A stretch of 64,000 bases of DNA from Amycolatopsis sp. GM8 (GTDB lineage: Bacteria; Actinomycetota; Actinomycetes; Mycobacteriales; Pseudonocardiaceae). This document shows, piece after piece, positions 24,786 through 33,473 of this stretch (position 1 is the first letter of the stretch; each line of letters opens with the position of its first letter). The stretch lies in the NCBI RefSeq assembly GCF_021653975.1, contig NZ_JAJKFK010000002.1, positions 372,001 to 436,000 on the forward strand. Direction: 5' to 3'. Under the pieces are notes generated by a model, which saw only the letters and a program-made list of their open reading frames with translations, searched no databases and had not been told where the DNA came from. Made by a program: the position numbers and the translations under genes.

Positions 24786-25971
24786 GAATCGCCGCCCGGC
24801 CGAGTTGGTAGCCATTCGAACGATTCAGCGTGTGAAACCGCTTCGGCAACGTGCGTCGGAGGTCCACTTCTTTGAGAACGCGAACGATACGCTCGGCTGC
24901 GTGCCCGTCACCGTAAGGCGACACAGCCGGACCGGCCAGCGAACTCCGAGAGTACTCAAGGGCGCCTCTGATCGCACGTTCGATCTCGTCGACATCCTCA
25001 CTACAATCGAAAATTGACCTCACCCGGGGTCGACCCTCTTGACGACTACCGATGTTCACCGTGGGGGTTCCCAGAGCTGGAGCTTCGTATATCCCACTGG
25101 ACGAGTTGCCTACCACCATGGCTGCGCACTGTACGAGACTGAGATAAAACTCCTGCCCAAGGGAACCAAGAAGCTTGGCAGGTTTATCACGCACGTATGA
25201 ATCGATCAACGCAGCTATTTCCGCGCCGCCTTGATCAACATTTGTTCGGGTAAAAACGATAGTCGCCCCGGGGAGCCTGTCCAAGGCATCAAGAAGGCCG
25301 AGTAGACCCTTCCGGCTTCCCTCCGGATCGGCAGTCGCCGGGTGGTACGTCACAACAATTACCGGCTTCTCGAGGTCAACCTGCAGCATATCTCCGACCT
25401 GGGAACGATCCAGCAGACGCATCTGTCGAAGCAGATCCAAAGCGGGCGCGCCCGTGTTGTGCACCATGATCGGATTCTCGCCCATCTGAATTACCCTTTG
25501 CCTGAACTCCTCCGTCGATGTGAAATGGATGTGAGCCAGTTTCGTGATCGCATGTCGACACCAATCATCGGTCGATCCGGTCGTGATCTCGCCACCGCCG
25601 ATATGCGCGATCGGTATCAATTGAAGAGCGGCCACCACGGCGACGGCAAGAGCCTCATACCGGTCACCAAGGAGAAGCAGAATATCCGGACGGAGGCGGG
25701 ACAAGCTGTCGGCATAGCTGATTGCCCCCAGCCCAAACGATTTCGCGGCACTACTTGAGGTGTCGCCGGCGACAACCACCTCAACCTGTTCGGATACGGA
25801 AAACCCGTCGGATTGAACCTGCTCAATCGTACGCCCCTGCTCTGGAACGAGATGACCTCCACTGACCAGGAGCTTCAAGTCGACGTCCGGGTCGCGATCA
25901 ATAGCCTGGAAAACGCTGAGCAACGGACCGTAGTCGGCCCGCGAACCAGTGAACCCACATATTGTTCGCAT
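24760..25971 (-). CDS. neuC: Hydrolysing UDP/GDP-HexNAc 2-epimerase (NeuC/LegG type)
   Basis: The protein has 403 residues from ATG 25971 (MRTICGFTGSRADYG); a TTG at 25989 is also possible. NeuC-type signatures: GSRADYGPL, GDRYEALA, IGGGEITTGSTDDWCRHAI and GNSSSGIYEAPALGTPTVNIGSRQEGR. The enzyme inverts C2 and releases the nucleotide, giving a free ManNAc-like sugar. With LegB-, LegC- and PtmE-like genes nearby, the LegG substrate (nucleotide-linked 2,4-diamino-2,4,6-trideoxyglucose derivative) is more likely than UDP-GlcNAc. No neuB-type synthase that would use the product is in view. Codon use is AT-richer than the flanks. Confidence 0.88.
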   Translation of the reverse strand: MRTICGFTGSRADYGPLLSVFQAIDRDPDVDLKLLVSGGHLVPEQGRTIEQVQSDGFSVSEQVEVVVAGDTSSSAAKSFGLGAISYADSLSRLRPDILLLLGDRYEALAVAVVAALQLIPIAHIGGGEITTGSTDDWCRHAITKLAHIHFTSTEEFRQRVIQMGENPIMVHNTGAPALDLLRQMRLLDRSQVGDMLQVDLEKPVIVVTYHPATADPEGSRKGLLGLLDALDRLPGATIVFTRTNVDQGGAEIAALIDSYVRDKPAKLLGSLGQEFYLSLVQCAAMVVGNSSSGIYEAPALGTPTVNIGSRQEGRPRVRSIFDCSEDVDEIERAIRGALEYSRSSLAGPAVSPYGDGHAAERIVRVLKEVDLRRTLPKRFHTLNRSNGYQLGRAAIPTDSPGGQ

Positions 25972-26047
25972 GTATCGACTAGTAGTCAATACGCTTCTTC
26001 ATACGAAGGAGGCGAATTAAGCCGCTGGAGCAATTTTACAGGACTCC

Positions 26048-27160
26048 TCAGGCCGCGACCCACCGGGCCACCTGGTCGGTCACCTCGTCCACCGTCACAG
26101 GAGCCAACCCAGCCGACGACCGAAACCGACTCAAGTCCTTCCAGCCGGCACCCGTGAGTACAATTACCGGATAATCAGAAGGTGTGAGCTTGCCATCTTC
26201 GGCATCACGACGGACCGCGGCGAGGCACGTCGCGGAGGCCGGCTCCACGAATACACCCTCCGTCTCGGACAGTTCCCGCTGCGCGTCGAAGATCTCACGA
26301 TCACTGATCGAGCGCCCCCAACCACCACTGGCGGCAACCAAGTCGACAGCGAGACCACCATCCGGTGGCATTGGAATCTGCAAACCGGAAATCTCAGTCT
26401 CGCACAAATCGACGACCGGATGGGGAAGTTCGCCGTCCAGCGTGCGGACGATAGGGGCGCACCCTTGAGGTTGACACACGATCACGCTCGCAGCAGACCC
26501 GCGATGCGCCAGCCCTCGCGCCACCGACGCCGCGAGCCCGCCACCACCTGCGGGTACATACACATGCGTCGCTTCTCGAAGCTGTTCCACGATCTCGTAA
26601 CCGATCGTATCGACGCCCCGCATACCGTCAGGATTCAACGAGTTGGCAGTCACACCGAGAAACAGATTATGTCGACATGAAGCTTCCTCGACGCGTCCAA
26701 ATAACTCCTGCAGTGCGCCCGGAGTCCCACCACTCCCGATACCCTCGACGGGTAAGACAAATACATTGTACGGGTTAACCGCCGCTATCTTTTCGGCGGG
26801 CGCAGTCGAAACAATGCAGAGGAACCCGGGCATGCCGGCTTTTGCGCCAAAAGCTGCGAATGAATTACCGGCGTTACCTGAACTCGTGGCTATCCAGCCT
26901 GCATGATCTCGGCTGACGGCAAGCGAAATCGACATAGCAGCGACGCGATCCTTGTACGAACCGGTCGGGTTGTAGGATTCCATTTTGGCATGAAGTTCCG
27001 CCACCCCGATTCTGCCGGCAATTCGTTCGAGAGGAAGCAGCGGAGTTCCGCCTTCGCCAAGGCTGACGAATCGATCGACGCGCGGAAGGTCCGCCGCGAA
27101 CCGAGTCAAACCGCGATAGAGCTCGGGCACAGCGCCCTCCGATCTGCCAAATGACCGCAT
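26048..27160 (-). CDS. Threonine-synthase-like fold-II PLP enzyme
   Basis: The protein has 370 residues. Motifs: GEGGTPLLPL, MESYNPTGSYKDRVAAM with the PLP lysine at K70, SSGNAGNSFAAFGAK, a glycine-rich phosphate loop VYVPAGGGGLAASVARG and a C-terminal TGAGWKDL. This is the threonine synthase / threonine dehydratase group. Housekeeping threonine synthase would normally sit with hom and thrB, so a cluster role is more likely, such as a beta- or gamma-replacement making an unusual amino acid or amine donor. It is leftward, behind an AT-rich divergent promoter region. Confidence 0.82.
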   Translation of the reverse strand: MRSFGRSEGAVPELYRGLTRFAADLPRVDRFVSLGEGGTPLLPLERIAGRIGVAELHAKMESYNPTGSYKDRVAAMSISLAVSRDHAGWIATSSGNAGNSFAAFGAKAGMPGFLCIVSTAPAEKIAAVNPYNVFVLPVEGIGSGGTPGALQELFGRVEEASCRHNLFLGVTANSLNPDGMRGVDTIGYEIVEQLREATHVYVPAGGGGLAASVARGLAHRGSAASVIVCQPQGCAPIVRTLDGELPHPVVDLCETEISGLQIPMPPDGGLAVDLVAASGGWGRSISDREIFDAQRELSETEGVFVEPASATCLAAVRRDAEDGKLTPSDYPVIVLTGAGWKDLSRFRSSAGLAPVTVDEVTDQVARWVAA

Positions 27161-27286
27161 CGAGTACGCGAAATTAGGCTCCTAGCATCCGCAGACGCGT
27201 CATAAAACACTATCACCACCACATTCCGGCATGTACAGCGTCGTAAAAAGTAAAACACAACTTTCATTGCTGCGAGGTCCATCCCC
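27161..27286. promoter_or_regulatory. AT-rich divergent promoter region
   Basis: This gap between the leftward PLP enzyme and the rightward glycosyltransferase is much richer in A/T than the flanking DNA (for instance around 27200-27265). It is the likely divergent promoter of the island. No clear operator palindrome is seen. Confidence 0.4.
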
Positions 27287-28573
27287 TTGAACGTACTGAT
27301 TTTCACTCACGGAAGCCGTGGGGACGTCCAACCTTTTGCCGCGTTGGCCGCGGCCCTCGACGACGCAGGCCATCACGCCATACTGTGCGCTCCAAAATCT
27401 TCTGTTCTGCTGCCCACCCACAGCGGCGTCGAATTAATCCCTTTGACGGAAGATCTGGGCAAGTGGATGACCGAGCCCGAAGTCCTCGAGGCCGCAGAGA
27501 GCAACTATCGCGGACTGAGCGGGAAAAGAATCCTCCTCCAGGTTGTTCGCAAGGTTCGCGGCATGATGGCAACCGTACTCGATGAAATGGCGTACATCGC
27601 AATCGAATTGCACGATACTGGGACACGAATCGATGCCGTCGTGCACCATGTTGACCTACCAGCCCATGAGATCGCCGAAATGCTCAGGGTGCCAGCGATA
27701 CCGGTCTGCCTGCAGCCGTCCTGGGTGCCCACCTCAAGCTTCCCAAATCCTGAAGTTCCCTTCACTATTCCGAAAGTGCTTAACCGACTCTCGTACACTA
27801 CTACCAGATTGAGATTGCGCACCTTCACCGGAAACACCTCGTCGTGGCGCTCCAACTCGCTGAAACTTCCACGCAGACGTGGTCATCAGAACTTCCTCCG
27901 TACGCCTGGCGGAAAACAATCCACTATTATCCAAGCGTTCAGCCGGCATCTGCTACCAAGCCAGTTAAACTACCCGGCCCAGGTGCATACATCTGGTTTT
28001 TGGTTCACGCCTCGGGTTGAGACGCAGGTGCCAAGCAACGGCCTTCGTAGCTTTCTTCAGACGGGCCCAACACCCGTCTATATTGGTTTCGGCAGTATGG
28101 TCGGCACCAGCCCGGAGCGAACATCCAATTTGATAGTAGACGCAGTCGAGCGGACAGGGATACGCGCTGTTGTGGTGACAGGCTGGGGAGGGATAAAAGA
28201 GACCAAGAACGACAATATATTCTACCTGAAACAGGCGCCGTTCGACTGGCTGTTTCCGAAGGTTGCAGCCATTATACATCATGGCGGTAGCGGCACCACC
28301 GGAATTGCGCTCGTAGCAGGCCGACCACAAGTTGTCTGCCCGTTTCTTCCTGATCAACGGTACTTCGGCAACCGTATACACGCACGCGGGGTAGGTCCGG
28401 AACCCATACCCCAACGGGCTCTTGATGCTTCGCGCTTGTCGATGTCGATCCAGTCCGCACTCGGCGAGTCTCACTTCGCGGAAAATGCCGATGAGCTGGC
28501 AGCTCAAATCCGCTTGGAAGACGGTGTCCGTACAGCGGTAAAGATCATCGAGTCCGTTACTTCGCGCGATTAA
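27287..28573 (+). CDS. GT1-family (UGT/MGT-type) glycosyltransferase
   Basis: The protein has 428 residues from a TTG start (M-NVLIFTHGSRGDVQPFAALAAAL, the sterol/macrolide glycosyltransferase opening). The C-terminal donor-binding part has PVYIGFGSMVG and the PSPG-like block IIHHGGSGTTGIALVAGRPQ ... PFLPDQRYFGN. This GT-B enzyme transfers a nucleotide-activated sugar to a small hydrophobic acceptor such as a polyketide, sterol or peptide aglycone. That fits specialised metabolism better than capsule assembly. The donor may be made by the LegB/LegC-type enzymes just downstream, which is inference. Confidence 0.88.
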   Translation: MNVLIFTHGSRGDVQPFAALAAALDDAGHHAILCAPKSSVLLPTHSGVELIPLTEDLGKWMTEPEVLEAAESNYRGLSGKRILLQVVRKVRGMMATVLDEMAYIAIELHDTGTRIDAVVHHVDLPAHEIAEMLRVPAIPVCLQPSWVPTSSFPNPEVPFTIPKVLNRLSYTTTRLRLRTFTGNTSSWRSNSLKLPRRRGHQNFLRTPGGKQSTIIQAFSRHLLPSQLNYPAQVHTSGFWFTPRVETQVPSNGLRSFLQTGPTPVYIGFGSMVGTSPERTSNLIVDAVERTGIRAVVVTGWGGIKETKNDNIFYLKQAPFDWLFPKVAAIIHHGGSGTTGIALVAGRPQVVCPFLPDQRYFGNRIHARGVGPEPIPQRALDASRLSMSIQSALGESHFAENADELAAQIRLEDGVRTAVKIIESVTSRD

Positions 28574-28633
28574 TGCAGTTTCCCGCGCGGAAATCATTCC
28601 AACGATCCCCACCTTGGCGGAGGTTCTTTCGAA

Positions 28634-29641
28634 ATGAGCTCCGGACCTTATCAACTCAAAGGAAAAAAGGTGCTGGTTACTGGCGCTGACGGATTTATCG
28701 GGAGCCACTTGGTTGAGCGCTTGTTGCTTGAGGGTGCGGATGTGAGATGCCTCTGCATGTACAACTCGAACGGTTCGTACGGTTGGCTCGACGACCTGGA
28801 TCCACAACTTCGCGCCGACATCGACTTCAGGCTCGGCGACATTCGTGACGCCAGGTTCGTGCGCGAATGCATTGAAGACGTGCAGATAGTTTTTCATCTC
28901 GCCGCCTTGATCTCAATACCCTACAGCTACCTGGCGCCGCACTCCTTTGTCGAGACGAACATCATCGGCACCTTGAACATTCTGGAAGCCGCGCGGGTCC
29001 TCGACGGCGTGCGAGTCATCCATACGTCGACGAGCGAGGTTTACGGTACACCGAAGACAGTGCCGATTCGCGAAAGCCACGAACTCCATGCACAGTCCCC
29101 TTATGCTGCCAGTAAAGTGGCCGCAGATCAGTTGTGCGGGTCGTATGCATGCTCCTTCGGTGTCGATGTCCTGACCTTGCGGCCATTCAATACCTTCGGC
29201 CCACGGCAGTCGACGCGTGCGATAATCCCGACGATCTTGACACAACTTCTGGCCGGTCGGCGCAGTATCAATTTGGGTAGCCTTACCCCGAAACGGGACT
29301 TTACGTATGTGTCAGACACGGTCGACGGTTTCGTCAAGATGGGAACAGCGAAACTTGCTCCCGGTACCACGGTGCACCTCGGGACCGGGACGGCTGTCTC
29401 GATAGCAGAGCTGTTCGGCTTGTGCTGCGAGGTAACCGGCGTGGAGGCAAGTGCGGTCCCAGATGATATTCGATTCCGGCCGGAATCGAGCGAGGTCGAG
29501 ATCCTCCTCTCCGATCCGAGTAGCGCGGCCGAGAAACTGGGATGGAAAGCCGAGACAGCCTTTAGCGATGGATTGGTTAGTACTACGGAATGGTTACGCC
29601 TTCGGGTCGGCGGCGAGCAAGCCGTACGGTTTCATCGGTGA
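28634..29641 (+). CDS. legB: NAD-dependent nucleotide-sugar 4,6-dehydratase, LegB-like
   Basis: The protein has 335 residues; ATG 28634 follows GGCGGAGG by about 11 bases. It is an extended SDR: VTGADGFIGSHLVERL (NAD loop), THTSTSEVYGTP-like STSEVYG, and the catalytic SPYAASKVAAD (Tyr-X3-Lys). The pattern matches LegB, which converts GDP- or UDP-GlcNAc to the 4-keto-6-deoxy sugar. It is followed after 7 bases by the LegC-like aminotransferase, which would aminate C4. AT-rich codon use suggests acquisition with the island. Confidence 0.88.
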   Translation: MSSGPYQLKGKKVLVTGADGFIGSHLVERLLLEGADVRCLCMYNSNGSYGWLDDLDPQLRADIDFRLGDIRDARFVRECIEDVQIVFHLAALISIPYSYLAPHSFVETNIIGTLNILEAARVLDGVRVIHTSTSEVYGTPKTVPIRESHELHAQSPYAASKVAADQLCGSYACSFGVDVLTLRPFNTFGPRQSTRAIIPTILTQLLAGRRSINLGSLTPKRDFTYVSDTVDGFVKMGTAKLAPGTTVHLGTGTAVSIAELFGLCCEVTGVEASAVPDDIRFRPESSEVEILLSDPSSAAEKLGWKAETAFSDGLVSTTEWLRLRVGGEQAVRFHR

Positions 29642-29648
29642 GCCCGGT

Positions 29649-30824
29649 ATGAACATACCGCTCAACGCACCATATATCGGCCGCACGGAGTTCAAGTATG
29701 TTGAAGAATGCCTTTCCAGCACATACGTCTCGTCCGCGGGTCCCTTTGTAGGACGGTTTGAATCAGCTTTTGCCAAGTCCGTCGGCAGCTCCTTTGCGGT
29801 GGCCTGCAGCAGTGGGACAGCAGCCCTCCACGTAGCGCTCAGACTTGCTGGGGCACAGCCAGGGGCGACGATTGCCGTGTCCGATTTCACGTTTATCGCG
29901 TCGGCCAACGCGGCCGCCTACACCGGCGCTGATCTACTGCTTGTCGACAGCGAGCCCCAAACTTGGAATATGAACACCCAACTGCTCCTGGAAGAAGTGC
30001 ACCGGCGTGCCCGACTCGGTAAGAAAATTCCGCAGATCGTCGAGATCGTTCATGTTCTTGGCCATCCAGCGGACATGGCTCCCCTCCTCGAACTCCGCGA
30101 GAAGTACGGCGTACGGATAGTCGAAGATGCTGCCGAGGCGCTGGGTTCCCGGTGGATATCTGGACCGCTGGCCGGCCGACAAGTAGGCACAGTCGGTGAT
30201 TTCGGTTGCTACTCCTTCAACGGTAACAAGGTCATCACCTCGGGGGGCGGTGGCATGATCGTCACTGGCGATGAAGGCCTCGCCGATCACGCAAGACACC
30301 TCACAACACAGGCGAAAATTGATCAACGAGAGTACTTGCACGATGAGATTGGCTATAATTATCGACTGACGAACCTGGCCGCCGCACTGGGATTGGCGCA
30401 ACTGGAGCGGCTTCCCGTAATGTTGGAGGAGAAACGTCGCATCGCGGCGTCCTACTCCGAGCTTCTGCGGGGACTCGACATCAGTCTCGCCCCCGACGTC
30501 GCATGGGCTCAATCATCATACTGGCTTTACTCGGTCTTGTTGTCCGCTGGCGCAGCCTCGCCGGCGTCGGTTGTCGCAGACTTAGCAGCAGCTGGCATCG
30601 AGGCCCGACGAGTCTGGCCACCACTGCATCAACAGCGACCGTACGCATCCACCGAACGGGTCGGTGCCGACGTCGCTGATAGGCTCTATGGACTGGGTCT
30701 ATCCCTGCCCAGTTCAGTCGGCCGTGCGACTAGTGAACAGAGACACGTCGCACACGCGCTGTCCATGATCCTGCAAAATCCGGATAAAATTGCTATGGAG
30801 ACCGCGCGATCGATCCGTTCTTAA
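29649..30824 (+). CDS. legC: DegT/DnrJ/EryC1 sugar aminotransferase, LegC-like
   Basis: The protein has 391 residues from ATG 29649 (MNIPLNAPYIGRTEFKYVEECL). Motifs: CSSGTAALHVALRLAG, VSDFTFIASANAAAYTGA, VEDAAEALGS, and YSFNGNKVITSGGGGM with the PLP lysine. The opening IPLxxPYIGxxExxYVxECL is typical of the LegC branch, which installs the 4-amino group on the LegB product using glutamate. The 3' end overlaps the convergent amidohydrolase gene by 32 bases. Confidence 0.9.
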   Translation: MNIPLNAPYIGRTEFKYVEECLSSTYVSSAGPFVGRFESAFAKSVGSSFAVACSSGTAALHVALRLAGAQPGATIAVSDFTFIASANAAAYTGADLLLVDSEPQTWNMNTQLLLEEVHRRARLGKKIPQIVEIVHVLGHPADMAPLLELREKYGVRIVEDAAEALGSRWISGPLAGRQVGTVGDFGCYSFNGNKVITSGGGGMIVTGDEGLADHARHLTTQAKIDQREYLHDEIGYNYRLTNLAAALGLAQLERLPVMLEEKRRIAASYSELLRGLDISLAPDVAWAQSSYWLYSVLLSAGAASPASVVADLAAAGIEARRVWPPLHQQRPYASTERVGADVADRLYGLGLSLPSSVGRATSEQRHVAHALSMILQNPDKIAMETARSIRS

Positions 30825-31980
30825 TTACCAGGACGACATTTTGTAAAGATCCGATGTCAACGAGCGGGTTGCCTTTGACACCGACGAGGTCAGCTACTCT
30901 ACCAGCTTCTATGGTGCCAACCCGGTCAGCGACTCCCAGTGCCTGTGCCGCATTCGATGTCAATGCTTCGATTGCCTCGCGGTTGGTCAACCCACAGCCC
31001 ACCAGTTGGCGTGCTTCATTTGCCACCCGCCCGTGCGGCGTGGCCGTGCTTCCCGCATCTGTTCCAGCGGCCATGACCACACCCGCAGAAACAGCTCTAG
31101 CGATACTTTCACGATGTGCGGGCAGTACGATCTTCACCTTGTCCCGAATGTACCGGGGAATGTTCTCGTCCTCGAGAAAGCCGGACGGAAGATCTGTTGC
31201 GGTCAGGGTGGGAACCAGAATTGTGTTATTGGCTACGAGCTCGTCCAGCGCAGGTTCGTCGATCATCACCGCGTGCTCTACGGTGTCGACGCCTGCCGCG
31301 GCCGATATACGTACAGCGTTGGCGTTACTCGCGTGGGCCGCAACCCGAAGCCCCAGATCATGCGCGACATGGACCCCACGGCGCAGCTCGGGCTCGTTGA
31401 ACTGCACGGCGGTCAGATCCGATCCGGGAGTGCTTACGCCACCGCTTACCGCGAATTTGATGCAATCAACACCGGACGCGGACAGTTCCGAAATTGCATC
31501 AACGATGTCGGCTTCATCCTTGACCACTCTTCCAACAAAGTGACCGTGCCCATTGGGGATCGTAAGCAGAGGTCCTGCGGCAAGCAATCGTGGCAGAGTG
31601 CTACCAGAATTGCTCGCCCTTTCCTTCAGAAAGTAGATTTCAGGCGACGGTGCGCCTAGGTCGCGCACCGTAGTCACCCCTGCCTGAAGATGAGCGACGG
31701 CTCGTCTCGCAGCGCCCGCAACGTCACGGTCGATCCCGCTGATCATGTCACGGCCACCATTAAAAAAGAGGTGGACGTGGGCGTCGATGAATCCGGGCAG
31801 TATCGTTGCCTGGGCTGCGTCGAGAACCGCAACCTCGCCCGCCGCCACCAATCGAGCGTCTTGCAGTGAATCGTAGACGCCGTAAATATTTTCATCTTTG
31901 ATCAGCAGAGTTTGCCCGGGACGTTCTAAGTAACCGTAGGGGAGAAAAATATTCACGTTCGTCAAGGCAATGAATCCCAA
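30793..31980 (-). CDS. Metal-dependent amidohydrolase
   Basis: The protein has 395 residues. A TTG at 31980 is chosen because GGAGG lies 6 bases upstream; longer open frame to its left is not protein-like. It has a composite beta-sandwich plus TIM barrel: ILPGFIDAHVHLF (HxH metal ligands), VAAHASNANAV (His), TVEHAVM (His), AAGTDAGST (Asp) and a closing sandwich EAGRVADLVGVKGNPL. It belongs to the imidazolonepropionase/Xaa-Pro dipeptidase-like group. It may remove an acyl or amide group from a pathway intermediate or self-protective precursor; the substrate is unknown. Confidence 0.85.
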   Translation of the reverse strand: MGFIALTNVNIFLPYGYLERPGQTLLIKDENIYGVYDSLQDARLVAAGEVAVLDAAQATILPGFIDAHVHLFFNGGRDMISGIDRDVAGAARRAVAHLQAGVTTVRDLGAPSPEIYFLKERASNSGSTLPRLLAAGPLLTIPNGHGHFVGRVVKDEADIVDAISELSASGVDCIKFAVSGGVSTPGSDLTAVQFNEPELRRGVHVAHDLGLRVAAHASNANAVRISAAAGVDTVEHAVMIDEPALDELVANNTILVPTLTATDLPSGFLEDENIPRYIRDKVKIVLPAHRESIARAVSAGVVMAAGTDAGSTATPHGRVANEARQLVGCGLTNREAIEALTSNAAQALGVADRVGTIEAGRVADLVGVKGNPLVDIGSLQNVVLVIKNGSIARSP

Positions 31981-32080
31981 TGCCGGCCTCCGCGCGGTAT
32001 GCTCCTGCCGACTGCGACCCAAAATATATGGGAAGACGGAGGCCGGACAGGAATCTATGATCGCCTGCGATGACAATATT

Positions 32081-32103
32081 CGTATACTACCACGTAGTAT
32101 ACG
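32081..32103. promoter_or_regulatory. Perfect 10-base-pair inverted repeat, likely operator
   Basis: Arms CGTATACTAC and GTAGTATACG flank a 3-base centre (CAC), about 100 bases upstream of the amidohydrolase start and just downstream of the nucleotidyltransferase gene. The AT-rich arms and lack of a U-tract favour an operator over a terminator. The binding regulator is unknown. Confidence 0.6.
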
Positions 32104-32167
32104 ACATCATTGGAGGCGGCGCACCTGCGATATAGCAGGCGTGGTTGTCGCAGGCGTGGCCCGTCGA

Positions 32168-33229
32168 TCAGACTTGCCCTCTCGCTTGCGCAAGTTCCGC
32201 GGGTCGCCCTATGTCCTGCCAGTCATCTCCCAGCGCCCACAGGTTGACACGTTCCTGACGCGACAGACAGTCGGCGAACAAGCTGGTAATAGGAAAGAGG
32301 TCGCTACGGGGAATACGCGCCAGCAGGGTAGGCTCAAGCACATAAATTCCGGCGTTCACCCACCACGAAATAGTCGGTTTTTCGACTATTCTGTCGAGGC
32401 TACCATCAGTCGATTCCAGAACACCGAACGGCACTTCATGCCTATATTCACTCACGGCAATCGTCGCCGCCGCGAGCTCGCGCGCATGCGCCTTGAGCAG
32501 GTCGTCAACCTGAAAGTTCGTGATCAGATCGCCGTTCATCGCCAAAATCGGCGCGGACGGCTGGTAGCCCAGGTCTCCGAGCAGTCGCAGCGATCCTCCT
32601 GTCCCCAGGGGATGCTCCAGGTCTTCCCGCAGATATTCGATCGTGCAGCCGAATTTCGCCCCGTCCCCGAAATGCTTTTCAATAATATCAGCAAGATAAT
32701 TTACGGACAGGAAGATCGTAGACACCCCGGCGCCGACCAGGTGCAGCACCAACCGTTCAAGTATCGGCCGCCCAGCAACAGGTAGCATCGGTTTCGGGAC
32801 GTCCTTGGTCAGCCGGCCCAGCCTGGTGCCGCGACCGCCGGCCATGATCACGGCCCAATTTGGTAATTTCCGCATGCCGACGATCTGATTCTCGACATGG
32901 ATACTGGACAATCGCCCTGTCTCGTCAACAACGGGGACTTCGCGCACCTTTAATGCCTGCATCAGGTCCAGGACTTCAGCCCTTCCGTCCTCGGGCCCAG
33001 TCAGCATGGGCGGTTTCGAAACCAGAGGCGTCACCGGCTCGTCGAGTGACTGCCCGGTGAGCAAGGACCGCCGGATCGCACCTTCACGAACCACCCCTTG
33101 AAAGATGCCGTCATTGCCGACGACAAAGGCCGCAGAAATACGTTGATGGTCGATCAGTGAAAGTGCGTCGCGTATTGAAGCAGAGCTTCCGATGATGAAA
33201 TCCGAAAGGTTCGCATTATGGTGAGTCAC
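32168..33229 (-). CDS. CBS-pair sugar-1-phosphate nucleotidyltransferase (PtmE-like)
   Basis: The protein has 353 residues from GTG 33229 with GGGAG 6 bases upstream. Two N-terminal CBS motifs (~10-116, AAFVVGNDGIFQGVV and VPVVDETGRL) are fused to a nucleotidyltransferase (~124-350, IMAGGRGTRLGRLTKDVPKPML, LAMNGDLITNF). This fusion is characteristic of Campylobacter PtmE and relatives, which make GDP-glucosamine for legionaminic acid. It probably supplies the activated amino sugar for the LegB/LegC-like steps. The CBS pair suggests allosteric control by a nucleotide. Confidence 0.85.
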   Translation of the reverse strand: MTHHNANLSDFIIGSSASIRDALSLIDHQRISAAFVVGNDGIFQGVVREGAIRRSLLTGQSLDEPVTPLVSKPPMLTGPEDGRAEVLDLMQALKVREVPVVDETGRLSSIHVENQIVGMRKLPNWAVIMAGGRGTRLGRLTKDVPKPMLPVAGRPILERLVLHLVGAGVSTIFLSVNYLADIIEKHFGDGAKFGCTIEYLREDLEHPLGTGGSLRLLGDLGYQPSAPILAMNGDLITNFQVDDLLKAHARELAAATIAVSEYRHEVPFGVLESTDGSLDRIVEKPTISWWVNAGIYVLEPTLLARIPRSDLFPITSLFADCLSRQERVNLWALGDDWQDIGRPAELAQARGQV

Positions 33230-33473
33230 AGCCGCTCCCAGTGGTACCTCTGCACCTACACTTCAGGTTTGTCTTCAAGGCTTGGTCGCAACCAGGGGAC
33301 GAGTTCCGTCTGCCCCACGGCCGCCAGCCACGCCCAGCGGGGCCGCCGTGCGCGAAATCGCCAATACTGTGCGCAAAGCGGACAGCCGGAGGGCCTGTCC
33401 CCGGGTTAGCGTCGATGGCTCGCAGACAGATCAGGCGATGCACAGACCCCGACCCGAGGAGCGAAGAGCGATC

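Noticed and set aside
32041-32160. Small RNA or riboswitch upstream of the amidohydrolase
   Set aside because: The region has a strong palindrome and a weaker CCTGC/GCAGG repeat but no recognisable riboswitch architecture. An operator is the simpler reading.
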